Shown piece by piece: positions 18,301 through 27,157 of a stretch of 64,000 nt of DNA. The stretch is from CAZCVI01 sp964502145 (GTDB taxonomy: Bacteria > Acidobacteriota > Aminicenantia > UBA2199): assembly GCA_964502145.1 (NCBI GenBank), contig CAZCVI010000017.1, positions 1-64,000 of the forward strand, written 5' to 3'. The notes under the pieces were generated by a model. That model saw only the letters and a program-made list of their open reading frames with translations, did no database searches and had not been told where the DNA came from. The position numbers were made by a program, and so were the translations under genes. Each line of letters opens with the position of its first letter. Within the stretch, counting starts at the first letter, position 1.

Positions 18301-18589
18301 CCGCCATTTCCGGGGTATTTGTTGTATTAAAAACAGTGAATATCATGCCATCGAAACGGGCGACACCTTCGTATGTGCCCATCCAGATATATCCATCCCT
18401 GGTTTGAATAATACATAAAATGGAACTCTGCGGCAAGCCATTTTCAGTGGTGTAGAGCTGTAAATCATATTGCCGGGTGTTCATGGCTGGGTCCAAACCA
18501 AAAAGAAAACAGCCGGACCCAATAAGTAAGGCAAACAAAAAGAAGCTCATGGCAAAAAATAATGCCGGTATTGGTGTTACATTACGCAT
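15326..18589 (-). CDS. Two-component regulator propeller fused to a Ser/Thr protein kinase
   Basis: 1087 aa from the ATG at 18589 (AGAGAGG upstream). After an N-terminal signal segment come about 13 propeller blades of the reg_prop type (repeats such as DGYIWMGTYEGVARFDG and RSGRLWIGTTQGLN). A Y_Y_Y domain follows (about 680-760, PGNYSFQVKACNNDGLWN), then a transmembrane helix near 775-795. The cytoplasmic part is a complete Hanks-type kinase: GSGGMGIVYKV (P-loop), AMKVMK (Lys), HRDLKPENIM (catalytic loop) and DFGIAWEQ. In the usual hybrid two-component version the output is a histidine kinase with AraC, so an eukaryotic-like kinase here is unusual. Ligands of such propellers are often oligosaccharides. 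Confidence 0.88.
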   Translation of the reverse strand: MRNVTPIPALFFAMSFFLFALLIGSGCFLFGLDPAMNTRQYDLQLYTTENGLPQSSILCIIQTRDGYIWMGTYEGVARFDGMIFTVFNTTNTPEMAGNRIKAMLEDRQGRLWIATSGGLLSFTGGRFTNFTTENGLSHNYITTLYEDRSGRLWIGTTQGLNCFYNNTFTQYLLRGDNAVNYIAALVEDNSGHLWVGTTENGLFQLQNGKFIRPPVLSPLNIEEYRDIRALFRDHSGHIWIGTGGKGVLVESNGYFKTYSIKDGLSDDDIRAFYQDKHNTLWIGTNGQGLTMFKNNAFSPLTSQPEFLDTPIRSMLEDREGSLWVGTRDGLSQLKEGKFIIYNKRGGLPVDSIRTLFQDNMKNIWLGTGSGGLVRISNGSFTLFGLKEGLKSLLIWTIAESKDGTLWVGTYGGGLHCLKDNRVIQIYTTKNGLSNDIIRAVHVDPNNQVWVGSNGGGIDLIDPEKKAITHFNAKNGLSDNFVYAISSDKNGNTWVGTYYGGLNCIRDGMITVYPTEQELSGNAIWDITPDQQDPDKLWLGTDGSGLLYLKKGNFTRFTAKNGLYSDQAFTVIDDFNGNLWMNSNKGIYSLKKKDLSDFEAGKITQIPCSSYGKAEGFQNTECAGPAQPAGLLAHNGTLWFPTTRGAVMFDPTQMKTNPIAPLVVIEEVRVDGKRFYSYPHPLKQRLTLPAGTKRVEFKYTGLSYMDPDRVRFQCRLDGFDAGWINTQTNRTASYTNIEPGNYSFQVKACNNDGLWNEKATILSLSIRPFIWQTWWFQLLVAACFAVLSYLVIAFIKNHIKLITFWEKKKYIGPYEIDEQIGSGGMGIVYKVHSLIDKTKIYAMKVMKDEFARDEVQIKRFKNESALVDRINHPNVVKVQERGEDNGKLYIVMELLHGQTLGERYEAEIYPSVSEAIHILAQVAHILVTVHRETIVHRDLKPENIMLINVDGDPDYVKLLDFGIAWEQNLPHLTESGNVMGTISYLPPEVIHHGAYSPAVDIYSLGIIAYEMLTRQKPFMGAKLLETMMEIMTHVPPAPKTLNPKIPLQLNHLIMDMIAKEPLQRPDARSVLTILAVLIEKQPDASRAQ

Positions 18590-19108
18590 CAAACCTCTCT
18601 GGGTATATTATCCACAAACAAACAGGAAAAGTAAAGGGGGGAAGCAAAAAATGAAGGAAAAAAGTGGGGGAAAAGTGGAGCAATGGAGCAGTTGCCCCAG
18701 GTTGTTTTACTTTATAAAATAAAAAAAGCGTAACACCCATGACTGCTCCACCACTCCGGGAGGTTCTGACCGATATTAGTGATTTTCTGACCGATTTACA
18801 CTATATCCAAACTTTGAATGCAGGTTACGTGCCACATGTGCTTTTTTTTTCGACATGAATGGCGGAAAAGAAAGCGAAACTCTTTAGTAATAATAGTCTA
18901 ACTCATTTAAAAAAAAAGCAATCGGACTGGTATTAGTGCAAATACACCGCGATACTTCGGTTAAAATGAACACATGGGGGGTTACAGGTTGTTCAGGGAA
19001 GTCAAAAGAATGGGATGTTGCAGGGGTAGTGGACAGGAACGGGCATTTATAATATAATGGTGTCTAATATAAATGTATGCTCAGATAATACGTTTGGAGG
19101 CTAAAGAC
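18590..19108. other. Divergent intergenic region
   Basis: It separates the propeller-kinase and the beta-lactamase-fold gene. It holds the inverted repeat listed next, a twice-used TCTGACCGAT, and AT-rich DNA near 18835-18915. No gene is supported. Confidence 0.45.
18672..18759. repeat. Possible divergent hairpin element (TGGAGCA type)
   Basis: GTGGAGCAATGGAGCAGT on the left and GACTGCTCCACCACTCC on the right are largely complementary across a 45-bp AT-rich loop. It resembles the nonanucleotide hairpin family but has another core and no CACCGCCAA end. Confidence 0.4.
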
Positions 19109-20932
19109 ATGCGAATATCAAAGGCTTTGAAAGTAAAGAGTTCTGTTTTATTAACGCTTCTGCTGGGTCTGTTTCTGTTTAACGGGTTGATCTTTTCCCA
19201 GGAAAAACCGGAGATAGCGAAACTGGAACAGGGATTATTACCCTCGGTGTTGATTAAAGGCGAAGCACCCTGGTCATTACTGGAACGGATGCGCTATCAC
19301 AAGGTCCCGGGGGTCAGTATCGCGGTGATCAAAGATTTTAAAATTCAATGGAGCAAAGGATACGGCATCAAAGACATCAACACTTCTGCTGCGGTCACTG
19401 CTGAGACCTTGTTCCAAGCGGCTTCTTGTAGTAAGCCAGTGACTGCTTTGGCTGCACTTAAGCTGGCGCAAGACGGCAAATTAAAATTAACCGAAGATGT
19501 GAACGAAGCATTAACGAGTTGGAAGTTACCGGAAAATGAGTTTACAAAACAACAAAAAGTGACGCTGAAACAACTGCTCAGCCACAGTGGCGGTATTACG
19601 GTACATGGGTTCCGCGGTTATGAGAGCGGCGTGAAAGTACCCACGTTGGTGGAGGTATTGGAGGGCAAAGAACCGGTTAATTCCTCGCCGATCCGGGTGG
19701 ACCAGTTACCGGGTTCCATGTTCCGTTATTCTGGCGGTGGCTTTTGTATTGTTCAACAAATGCTCGTGGATACCATGAAACAACCCTTCCCGATCATCAT
19801 GGAAGATATTGTTTTAAAACCGCTGGGTATGACCCGCAGCACCTATTTACAACCCTTGCCAGACGACCGTGCCAATCAGGCGGCTTCAGGGCACATGACC
19901 TCGGGTTTAACCATAAAAGGAAAATGGCATATTTACCCGGAAATGGCCGCGGCGGGATTGTGGACTACTGCCGAGGACTTGGCCCGCTTTGTGGCTGAAA
20001 TTCAACTCTCTCTAAAAAATAAAGCCAACAAAGTCCTTACCGAGGATAAAATCGTGGAAATGTTGTCTCCTTATAATTCCAATTCCATGGGTTTGGGGGT
20101 GATGATCGGTCAAAGGGGAGAGGATACTTATTTCGAGCATGGCGGTGGGAACGAGGGGTACCGCTGTTTTATAATCGGTCATGTGAACAAGGGATACGGC
20201 GCGGTAGTAATGACCAATTCGGATAATGGCGATGCATTATTCAAGGAAATATTGCGCGGTATCGCCCATATCTACGAATGGCAAAACTACCTGCCCCCGG
20301 TCTATGATGTGGTGCCCTGCACACCGGAAAAATTAAAAACGTTTGTGGGCAAGTACGAAGTCGATTCGGATCATTTATTGGCAGTTAGCGAGGAGAACGG
20401 TCATTTGTACGGGCTTTTGACTTCCATGGAGAAGGGAGAGTTGTTCCCTGTTGGTGAGGGAAAGTTTGTGCGCAAGGATGACAGTGCCATATATGAATTC
20501 TTTACCAATGCAGAAACAGGTAAGGCTTCCCATCTGGAAGTCGTGCGCAATGAACGACGCCGTGGGTTTTTGCGAGTAGGTGATGAGGCGGTGGTGCCTT
20601 TCGAACTATTAATGTCTGCCCAGTTAGAGAAAGCAGCAGTAGGTTACCGGCAATTAAAAGCGCAGAATGCAGCGGACCCCAATGTGGATGCAACCCGGTT
20701 ATTGTACTTGACTGAGGATTTGGTCAGTCGTGGGATGATCCCCGAAGGCATGGTGTTGCTGCATCTGGCCGCAGAGTTCGACCCGGATTTTATCAAGTCC
20801 ATGGCGACTACCCTGAACACAGAAATACGCATGCTGCTGGATAATCCTTCTATCCCGGAACCTTATAAAGAACAAATCAAAGCGAGCTACAATGGAATGC
20901 TCAGGAAACTGGGATTAAAAGAACTGGAATAG
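19109..20932 (+). CDS. Beta-lactamase-fold serine hydrolase, secreted
   Basis: 607 aa from the ATG at 19109, chosen because GGAGG lies 9 nt upstream; an earlier in-frame ATG at 19073 lacks one. A signal peptide (about 1-31, LLLGLFLFNGLIFSQ) is followed by a class C beta-lactamase/esterase domain. It has SCSK (S-x-x-K nucleophile), YSGGGF (Y-x-G) and FEHGGGNEGY (HGG in place of KTG). The remaining 200 residues form an extra C-terminal domain seen in many such peptidases and esterases. The likely role is a periplasmic D-aminopeptidase or esterase; true beta-lactam hydrolysis is not indicated. Confidence 0.85.
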   Translation: MRISKALKVKSSVLLTLLLGLFLFNGLIFSQEKPEIAKLEQGLLPSVLIKGEAPWSLLERMRYHKVPGVSIAVIKDFKIQWSKGYGIKDINTSAAVTAETLFQAASCSKPVTALAALKLAQDGKLKLTEDVNEALTSWKLPENEFTKQQKVTLKQLLSHSGGITVHGFRGYESGVKVPTLVEVLEGKEPVNSSPIRVDQLPGSMFRYSGGGFCIVQQMLVDTMKQPFPIIMEDIVLKPLGMTRSTYLQPLPDDRANQAASGHMTSGLTIKGKWHIYPEMAAAGLWTTAEDLARFVAEIQLSLKNKANKVLTEDKIVEMLSPYNSNSMGLGVMIGQRGEDTYFEHGGGNEGYRCFIIGHVNKGYGAVVMTNSDNGDALFKEILRGIAHIYEWQNYLPPVYDVVPCTPEKLKTFVGKYEVDSDHLLAVSEENGHLYGLLTSMEKGELFPVGEGKFVRKDDSAIYEFFTNAETGKASHLEVVRNERRRGFLRVGDEAVVPFELLMSAQLEKAAVGYRQLKAQNAADPNVDATRLLYLTEDLVSRGMIPEGMVLLHLAAEFDPDFIKSMATTLNTEIRMLLDNPSIPEPYKEQIKASYNGMLRKLGLKELE

Positions 20933-20943
20933 GATATTGGCTA

Positions 20944-21075
20944 GGATTCGCCATCACGTTCTCAAAATCATTGTGGACGATATGGTTGATATGGACGATA
21001 TGGACTAAGTGGACGATATGGACAAAAAAAACGTTTGTTTTGAGTCTATATAGTCCACTCTGTCCACGTTTTTGC
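20944..21075. repeat. Nonanucleotide hairpin element C (TGGACGATA type)
   Basis: Units TGGACGATA and variants with the 9-nt period (20974-21023) face ATAGTCCACTCTGTCCACG on the other side of an AT-rich loop. The left outer end is degenerate (GGATTCGCCATCACG). It fills the gap between two convergent genes and could act as a bidirectional terminator. Confidence 0.65.
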
Positions 21076-21851
21076 TAGTGCGTGGGGATATTATAGTCTG
21101 CCAGCAAGTGGAACCCTGGTTTAGGTAAGGGGTTTTGGATATTGCCTTGGGCGTCCATGTAATCGATCCAGACGTTCTCTTCCACCATCACTTGGTTGGG
21201 CCTGAACAGCATCTTGTATTTCGTGTGGCGGTTTTTTTCAATATAAAAGCCCAGGTACAACCAGCGGATACCCCACGATTTGGCAATTTGGATTTCCTGG
21301 TACACCGCGTACTTACCCGGACTATAGCGGGCATACGTTTCATCATAATAACAATAAATCGCGGACATGGCATTGTCCGTGATATCTAAATGAGACACCG
21401 CCACCAGTTTTTCGCCGTCGCGGATGGTCAGAATATAACTAAACGGATAGGGATGAAAAAAGCTTTTTCCAAATATTTCATAGGATTCTGGATGAGTATT
21501 GATCTCCTTGAACCTCTTCTTGTGCTGTCGATATAAAGCGAACATTTCCGGTGCCAATACCGGTGATTCCAATTGGACGGTAAACCCTTCATTGCGCTTA
21601 AACAATCGTTTTACCGAGGGCGTGAGTGAGTATTGTTGCACCGGGATACGAAGGGAAACACAACTGCGACAATGAGCGCATATAGGTCTGAAAAAAAACT
21701 CGCCAAAGTGACGGAAGCCACTTCTTAAAAGTGTGTCTACATCGTCATTTTCCAACTCTTTTATGAGAAGATTTTCATGGATGGCAATCAATTCTTCTAA
21801 ATAGGGACACTGTTCTGCACTGGGTTGGAGTAATACGCCTTGCATATTCAT
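21075..21851 (-). CDS. bpt: Aspartate/glutamate leucyltransferase (bacterial arginyltransferase family)
   Basis: 258 aa, the family length. It transfers leucine from Leu-tRNA to N-terminal Asp or Glu, marking proteins for ClpAP through the N-degron route. Seen here: the N-terminal Cys cluster RPICAHCRSCVSLRIPV (about 57-72) and the GNAT-like core with FYIEKNRHTKYKM and YSPGKYAVYQEI. It lies alone on the minus strand between two hairpin repeat elements. The start is at one of two neighbouring Met codons (21851 or 21845). Confidence 0.9.
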   Translation of the reverse strand: MNMQGVLLQPSAEQCPYLEELIAIHENLLIKELENDDVDTLLRSGFRHFGEFFFRPICAHCRSCVSLRIPVQQYSLTPSVKRLFKRNEGFTVQLESPVLAPEMFALYRQHKKRFKEINTHPESYEIFGKSFFHPYPFSYILTIRDGEKLVAVSHLDITDNAMSAIYCYYDETYARYSPGKYAVYQEIQIAKSWGIRWLYLGFYIEKNRHTKYKMLFRPNQVMVEENVWIDYMDAQGNIQNPLPKPGFHLLADYNIPTH

Positions 21852-21983
21852 ATATATTATTATATCACGATACCATCAGGATGGGTATTCTTTCCGTTGA
21901 TTTTTATGTACTGGTCTGGGGAGGGAGTTTTTGTGTTTTTGCTTCTTCGAGAGTACCATAAAATCAAGTGGGAGGAATGGCCT

Positions 21984-22142
21984 GGATTCACCGCCAAATT
22001 TCTGAAATCGTTGTGGACTATCTGGACGTACTGGACTTACTGGACAAGCTGGAAAAATCAAAGGTTTTGTGAAGTCCAGTGAGTCCAGAATGTCCAGATA
22101 GTCCAGATAGTCCAGTTTTTTCTGAAACTTGGCGGTGAACCC
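21984..22142. repeat. Nonanucleotide hairpin element D, complete copy
   Basis: The best-preserved family member. The left arm GGATTCACCGCCAAATTTC and the right arm ending GAAACTTGGCGGTGAACCC form an outer inverted repeat. Inside, TGGACTATC, TGGACGTAC, TGGACTTAC and TGGACAAGC face five GTCCA units, leaving an A/T-rich loop. It lies between divergent bpt and the sulfatase-fold gene. The rest of the gap 21852-22250 shows no gene. Confidence 0.8.
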
Positions 22143-22250
22143 AGAGTGCTCCACCTTCTTGACAAAAAGCACGGAAAGTTGTATATTTCAGTTAAAATTA
22201 TTCCGAAGCTTATGCTATTAATATAAGCCGGAAAATAAAAGGATAAAAAA

Positions 22251-24092
22251 ATGATTTATAAAAGTATTGTTTCATTAATGATCGTGTTATCGTTACTTTT
22301 TACTGTTTCTTGCGGGAGCAAGAAGTATGATAAACCCACTATTCTCTTAATTACCGTGGAATCCATGCGCCCGGATCACCTGGGGGTTTACGGGTATCAA
22401 CGGGATGCCGCGCCCTTTATCAACAGCTTGGCCAAAGCGGGGTTGGTGTTCAAGAGAACCGTTACGCCACAACCCTTGACCAGTGGTGGTAATGCTTCTA
22501 TTTTAACCTCATTGCACCCGATCACCCACAATTTAACTTATGAGGGCCGACCTTTATCGGAAAACACCCAGACTATCGCTGAAGTGCTGCAAAAAAACGG
22601 CTATTATACCATCGGCACGGTAAGCGTGAACCTGTTAACTAAAAAACAAAACTTCTCCCAGGGTTTTGATTCTTTTTCCGATACTTGGGAAAAACACCCG
22701 GACGATAAATTCAAGGGTACGGAACGGCGTATTGCCAAATCGGTCAATGACAGCTTGTTCCAACAAATCGCCCAGTATCAGGCGGATGAAAAGAACAAAA
22801 ACAAACCGCTCTTTATCTGGGTCCATTATTATGATCAACGGGCCCCGATTACCAACTGGGATGCAATTACCTTTGAAAAAAAGCTGCCGGGCGAAATGGA
22901 AGAGAACAAACGGATCAAACGGTACGATAAGGAACTGCGCTACACGGATGACGCGGTAAAAGCTCTGCACAAATACCTGGAAGAGAAAAAACTCAACAAG
23001 GGATTAGTGACCTGCCTGACCTCGAACACGGGCGAACAATTGGGAGAACATGGTTACCGCGATGGGAATTATGATGTGTACGGGGAAACAACCCATGTAC
23101 CCCTGATTTTTAATGGTTACGATATTCCTGAAGGAAAAGTCATAGACACCTATACCTCGACCATGGATGTCGCGGTTTCGCTTCTGGGCATGGCCAAATT
23201 AAACTTCGATTATCCAACTGAAGGCATTGACCTGTTAAAGATTCTTAAAACGGATGATGCTAAATTTCCAGAGCGGAAGTTCCTGATCCTGGGCACGCAA
23301 AAGTTCACCCGTTCCATACAATTAATGGGGGCTCCTTTTGATTATATTCTCAATTGCGACAACCATTATAAATACTGGTATGGTTCCCTTCTGCCCCAGA
23401 CCACGTCCACGGTAGGGGTGGAGGAAAAGCGTTTTTCCCCGATCGCTGAAAAAAAGATCACCCAAAAAGGCAATTTAAAAATAGTATCACTCCCGCAGGT
23501 AGCGATAAAATCTTTAGGTTACCTGGTGTTTCGTGGCGATGTGGCGTCGGATAGTAAAACGGATATCCTGGTAAAAGTGGTCACCCATCCTGATTTGGCG
23601 ACGGACCCAGTACCTTTCGTGGTGCAAGCGGCAGCAGGCAAAAAGCAGAACCCGCTGGCCCTGGAAATCATCTATCCGGTGATTATTGGCGACCGCCCGG
23701 CCCTGCATATCACGTTGGCAGGAAAAAGCGGCGCGACAGTAACCAACTTTAGATATGTCTATGTCCCCGCCTCGGAATTGGCCAAAACGATACCGCAGGC
23801 TGTAGCTACAAAGTTGCAAAAGCAAATTGAAAACCCGGTGTGGAAAACATTCCATGCCAAAAGAAAAGTATCCCCCAAGGATGAGCTTTTTGATGTGTCC
23901 CAGAACAAGTGGATGATGAACAATCAAAGCGGCGATACTCAATATGCCGAACTGATCCGTGAATATAAAGACTTGATCTACAAAGCTTTCGAGTACTATA
24001 CAGCCAAACGCGCCCTGTTGTTAAAAGGCACGTTGACCAAAAAAGAACTCAAAGGAAGCGACGATAAAATGTTGAAGTTATTGGGTTATTAA
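22251..24092 (+). CDS. Sulfatase-fold lipoprotein (alkaline phosphatase superfamily)
   Basis: 613 aa. The lipoprotein signal ends in LLFTVSC. The N-terminal part is a sulfatase-type fold: LLITVESMRPDHLGVYGY, where the usual first metal Asp is Glu, and HPITHNLTYEGRPL. The formylglycine motif C/S-x-P-x-R is absent; the same position reads TPQPLTSGGNASILTSLHP, with Thr as the only plausible nucleophile. ETTHVPLIF appears in the second metal region. It therefore resembles phosphoryl- or phosphoethanolamine-transferring members, or the Cys-free sulfatase subgroup, more than a true arylsulfatase. It probably acts in the periplasm, anchored to a membrane. Confidence 0.8.
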   Translation: MIYKSIVSLMIVLSLLFTVSCGSKKYDKPTILLITVESMRPDHLGVYGYQRDAAPFINSLAKAGLVFKRTVTPQPLTSGGNASILTSLHPITHNLTYEGRPLSENTQTIAEVLQKNGYYTIGTVSVNLLTKKQNFSQGFDSFSDTWEKHPDDKFKGTERRIAKSVNDSLFQQIAQYQADEKNKNKPLFIWVHYYDQRAPITNWDAITFEKKLPGEMEENKRIKRYDKELRYTDDAVKALHKYLEEKKLNKGLVTCLTSNTGEQLGEHGYRDGNYDVYGETTHVPLIFNGYDIPEGKVIDTYTSTMDVAVSLLGMAKLNFDYPTEGIDLLKILKTDDAKFPERKFLILGTQKFTRSIQLMGAPFDYILNCDNHYKYWYGSLLPQTTSTVGVEEKRFSPIAEKKITQKGNLKIVSLPQVAIKSLGYLVFRGDVASDSKTDILVKVVTHPDLATDPVPFVVQAAAGKKQNPLALEIIYPVIIGDRPALHITLAGKSGATVTNFRYVYVPASELAKTIPQAVATKLQKQIENPVWKTFHAKRKVSPKDELFDVSQNKWMMNNQSGDTQYAELIREYKDLIYKAFEYYTAKRALLLKGTLTKKELKGSDDKMLKLLGY

Positions 24093-24096
24093 TAGT

Positions 24097-24140
24097 CTAT
24101 TATTGGTCTATTATTGGACTATTAATGGACTATTAATGGG
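24097..24140. repeat. Four 11-bp tandem units after the sulfatase-fold gene
   Basis: CTATTATTGGT, CTATTATTGGA, CTATTAATGGA and CTATTAATGGG follow the stop codon directly. GGGCGCT at the end can pair with AGCGCCC, which includes the last codons of the converging histidine kinase. Confidence 0.6.
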
Positions 24141-24159
24141 CGCTCAGTGCGTTATTAAG

Positions 24160-26673
24160 CTAAGCGCCCAGGATTTCCCGGATTTTTGCATTAAGGTTCT
24201 TCATGTTAAAGGGTTTTTGTAGGAAGCCATGACAGCCATGCTGTAGTAATTGGTTGGTTTCTCCTTCAATGCTATAACCACTTGACAGAAGAACCTTAAC
24301 CCGGGGATCAATCGGGTTCAGCAGTCTTAATGTTTCCAACCCTCCCATGATGGGCATGACCATGTCCAGGATGATCAGATCAATAGAGTCATGTTTTTCC
24401 TTGAAGATAGTCACTGCTTCTTGTCCGCTAGTGGCCGTAAGGATGTTGTATCCGAGGTTCTCCAGCATTTCCACCGTCACTTCGATAATAAGTACCTCGT
24501 CATCTACCAGCAGGATAGTCAGCGCATCATTATTTATATTCGCAACCATTGGTTTAGGAGATTCCAATGGTTTCTCTGTGGCTGGCAAATATACGGTGAA
24601 TGTACTTCCTTTTCCTAGTTTACTCTGGACCGTGATCACGCCGTCGTGATTCTTGATAATGCCATACACCGAAGCCAATCCCAGTCCAGTGCCGCGGCCC
24701 ATGTCGCGGGTAGTAAAGAAGGGATCGAAAATACGTTGCACGTATTTCGGTTCGATACCTATACCTGTATCGATCACCGAAAATGTAACGTATTTACCCT
24801 CTTTTAATTGGAGTGCCAGTGCCGCTTCTGGGTCCAGCGTGATATTTTCCGCCCTGACCCGCAGATTCCCACCTGTTGGCATGGCTTGCTTGGCATTTAC
24901 ATAGAGGTTCAGTATTACCTGTCGCAGTTGGTTTTGATCCGCTTCGATTGTCCATAAATCCGGGGCTACGTTCAGGTCGATAGTGATCTCTCCCGTGGCA
25001 TTGGCGAAGATTTCCGTTTGTGATTGGATTAATTCGCCCAGGTTCATTGGTTTGACTTCATATTTCCCGCCCTGGGCAAATCCCAGTAATTGACCCGTGA
25101 TATTCGCCGCTTTTTTCGCGCACTCTTGTATACCCACAATATGTGTGATGAAGGGGTGTTCCAGATCGGTTTCTTCCATCATCAGGGAAAGTCTGCCCTC
25201 TATACCCATCAACAGGTTGTTGAAATCGTGTGCCAAGCCCCCGGCCAAAGTGCCAATAGCTTCCATTTTATGGGCATGGCGTAGTTGTTCTTCCAATTGG
25301 AAGCGACGCTCTTGCTCGCGCTTTCGTTCAGTAATATCGCGGCAAATAGTCAGTACATGGTCCTCGCCATGGAGTTTAAAGATTTTGGCAGACATCACCG
25401 CGTAGCGGAGTAATCCCGTTTTGGTACGAAAGGTTATTTCAATATTATTCAGAGCCTCGTTTTTGCGGAGAATTTCCGCGATACCATGCGAATCCATCGG
25501 GTCCATCAATAGCTTCGTCTCATTGGAACTTTTCCCCACCACTTCTTCCCGGGAGTAGCCCGAAATAGTCGTAAATCCGTCGTTTACATCGACATATACG
25601 CCATCCTGCAAACGGATGATGCCAATGGCATCGGGATTGAGTTGAAAGCTAACGCGGAAGCGTTCCTCGCTTTCGCGCAACTGGTCTTCAGCCAGTTTTC
25701 GTTCAATCGCATTGGCGATATGACCGGAAACCGCTTCCAATAAGGTGAGGTCTTTGTGGGAGTATTGTTCCGGGTGCGTGTAACTTTGGACAGCGATAAC
25801 GCCCCGCACTTCTTCTTTGATTTTCAAGGGCACTCCCAGCCATATTTCCGGCGTGGTCCCGTATAGATTCTGGGCATCGGGTAGAATATCGAATTCCTTT
25901 TCAATCTCCTTTTTAGTAATCAACAAGGAGCGTCCTGTTTTTATCACTGTCACGGTCAGGGAATAGGGATCGTCCAGCCTGAGGGGGAGTTGTGGCTGGT
26001 CCAGTTCGTTGACGAAGTAGGGAAAATCAATATAAATCCCCTGTTTATCCTTGAGGGCCACGTAAAAATTAGCCGTGTTCATGACCGTGGTCAGGGAATG
26101 ATGGATGGAGTGGTAGAGTTCTTCCATGGAAATATTGGCATTAACGGCCTGGGAAATATGAATGAGCACGTCATTGATTTGTTCCGCCTGTTTTTTTTCG
26201 GAGATATCTTGAAAAATAGCCTGGGAGGCTGGGTGTCCATTAAAATTTACCGGTGTACTCAGTACCGCGACATCAATATTTTGACCATCCACACAAACAA
26301 ATCGTTCCGGGGCGAGTGTGGTTGGTTTTTTCCCCATGTAGATTTGTTCCACGCGATTACCTACCTGTTCGCGGTCTTCGTCTTGGATGAAATCCATCAC
26401 TTGGTGGCCCAAAAGCTCTTCTGCTGAATTGGCTTTTAATATTTTTACCGCCTCCTTGTTGGTTAATACCACTTTACCTTGCGCATGTACCAGGATGCCA
26501 ATGGGGGAGGACTCGATCAGGTTGCGGTAACGGGCCTCGCTTTCTTGCAGGGTGTTACTCGATTGTTGCAATTCTTCATAGGCTTTCTGAAGGTGTTGTA
26601 AATGTTTTTCCAACCTGTCGTTCGACTCTTTTAATTGCTGCATTTCTGAGATATTTTTTTGGAGGTCACTCAT
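24160..26673 (-). CDS. Hybrid sensor histidine kinase, PAS-GAF-PAS-HisKA-HATPase-REC
   Basis: 837 aa; AAGGAG lies 5 nt before the start. An N-terminal coiled coil (1-45) is followed by PAS (about 48-160), GAF (about 170-310), PAS (about 318-440) and the dimerisation helix with the phospho-acceptor LAGGLAHDFNN. The ATPase domain shows YVNAKQAM, DTGIGIEP and GTGLGLASVYG. A C-terminal receiver has ILLVDDE and DLIILDMVMP, the Asp in LDM being the likely phosphorylation site. No transmembrane helix: a cytosolic sensor. No cognate regulator is adjacent. Confidence 0.9.
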   Translation of the reverse strand: MSDLQKNISEMQQLKESNDRLEKHLQHLQKAYEELQQSSNTLQESEARYRNLIESSPIGILVHAQGKVVLTNKEAVKILKANSAEELLGHQVMDFIQDEDREQVGNRVEQIYMGKKPTTLAPERFVCVDGQNIDVAVLSTPVNFNGHPASQAIFQDISEKKQAEQINDVLIHISQAVNANISMEELYHSIHHSLTTVMNTANFYVALKDKQGIYIDFPYFVNELDQPQLPLRLDDPYSLTVTVIKTGRSLLITKKEIEKEFDILPDAQNLYGTTPEIWLGVPLKIKEEVRGVIAVQSYTHPEQYSHKDLTLLEAVSGHIANAIERKLAEDQLRESEERFRVSFQLNPDAIGIIRLQDGVYVDVNDGFTTISGYSREEVVGKSSNETKLLMDPMDSHGIAEILRKNEALNNIEITFRTKTGLLRYAVMSAKIFKLHGEDHVLTICRDITERKREQERRFQLEEQLRHAHKMEAIGTLAGGLAHDFNNLLMGIEGRLSLMMEETDLEHPFITHIVGIQECAKKAANITGQLLGFAQGGKYEVKPMNLGELIQSQTEIFANATGEITIDLNVAPDLWTIEADQNQLRQVILNLYVNAKQAMPTGGNLRVRAENITLDPEAALALQLKEGKYVTFSVIDTGIGIEPKYVQRIFDPFFTTRDMGRGTGLGLASVYGIIKNHDGVITVQSKLGKGSTFTVYLPATEKPLESPKPMVANINNDALTILLVDDEVLIIEVTVEMLENLGYNILTATSGQEAVTIFKEKHDSIDLIILDMVMPIMGGLETLRLLNPIDPRVKVLLSSGYSIEGETNQLLQHGCHGFLQKPFNMKNLNAKIREILGA

Positions 26674-26845
26674 TCATGCTCCTTTTTGCCAGTGTTGATG
26701 AGTCATTTTTTTTCTACCATTTCTATATTCTGCCATGGAAATATGATAGCAATAAAAGGTCAGTATTTCAATAATCAGGGCATAATTATTTTATTTTTCT
26801 CCTTTTGGATATGCGCGGATGTACTTCAACCCAATCGGCTGGCTT

Positions 26846-27008
26846 GGACTCACCGCCAAATTAATGGGAGTTATGGGAGTTATGGGAAGTATGGGAAGTA
26901 TGGGAATTATGGGAGTAATGGGAAGTATGGGAGGAATGCGAATATTTCTGTTATCCCATAATTCACATACTTCCCATACTTCCCAGTCTTCCCATTAACT
27001 TGGCGGGG
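26846..27008. repeat. Nonanucleotide hairpin element E (GGGAANNAT type)
   Basis: The outer arms GACTCACCGCCAAATTAATG and CATTAACTTGGCGGGG are complementary. Between them, 9-nt units of the form GGGAGTTAT or GGGAAGTAT face ACTTCCCAT units. It combines the GGGAA core of element B with the CACCGCCAA ends of element D, showing these are one family. The gap 26674-27157 has no gene. Confidence 0.8.
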
Positions 27009-27092
27009 AATTTAGGATTCCATTGAACATATTATTCCCCTAAGTGGCTGGAGGCGACACCCACTACAAAAAAAGGGAAGGATAGAAAAGAA

Positions 27093-27136
27093 AAGAGGAG
27101 AAGACATAGAGCTGGAAAATCTTTTCTTCTCCTCTT
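27093..27136 (-). terminator. Hairpin after the first secreted-protein pair
   Basis: Arms AAGAGGAGAAGA (27093-27104) and TCTTCTCCTCTT (27125-27136). On the minus strand the stem is followed by TTCTTTTCT. It is duplicated at 28954-28997. Confidence 0.6.
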
Positions 27137-27157
27137 CGCGCCTCTTCTAAAATTTAT

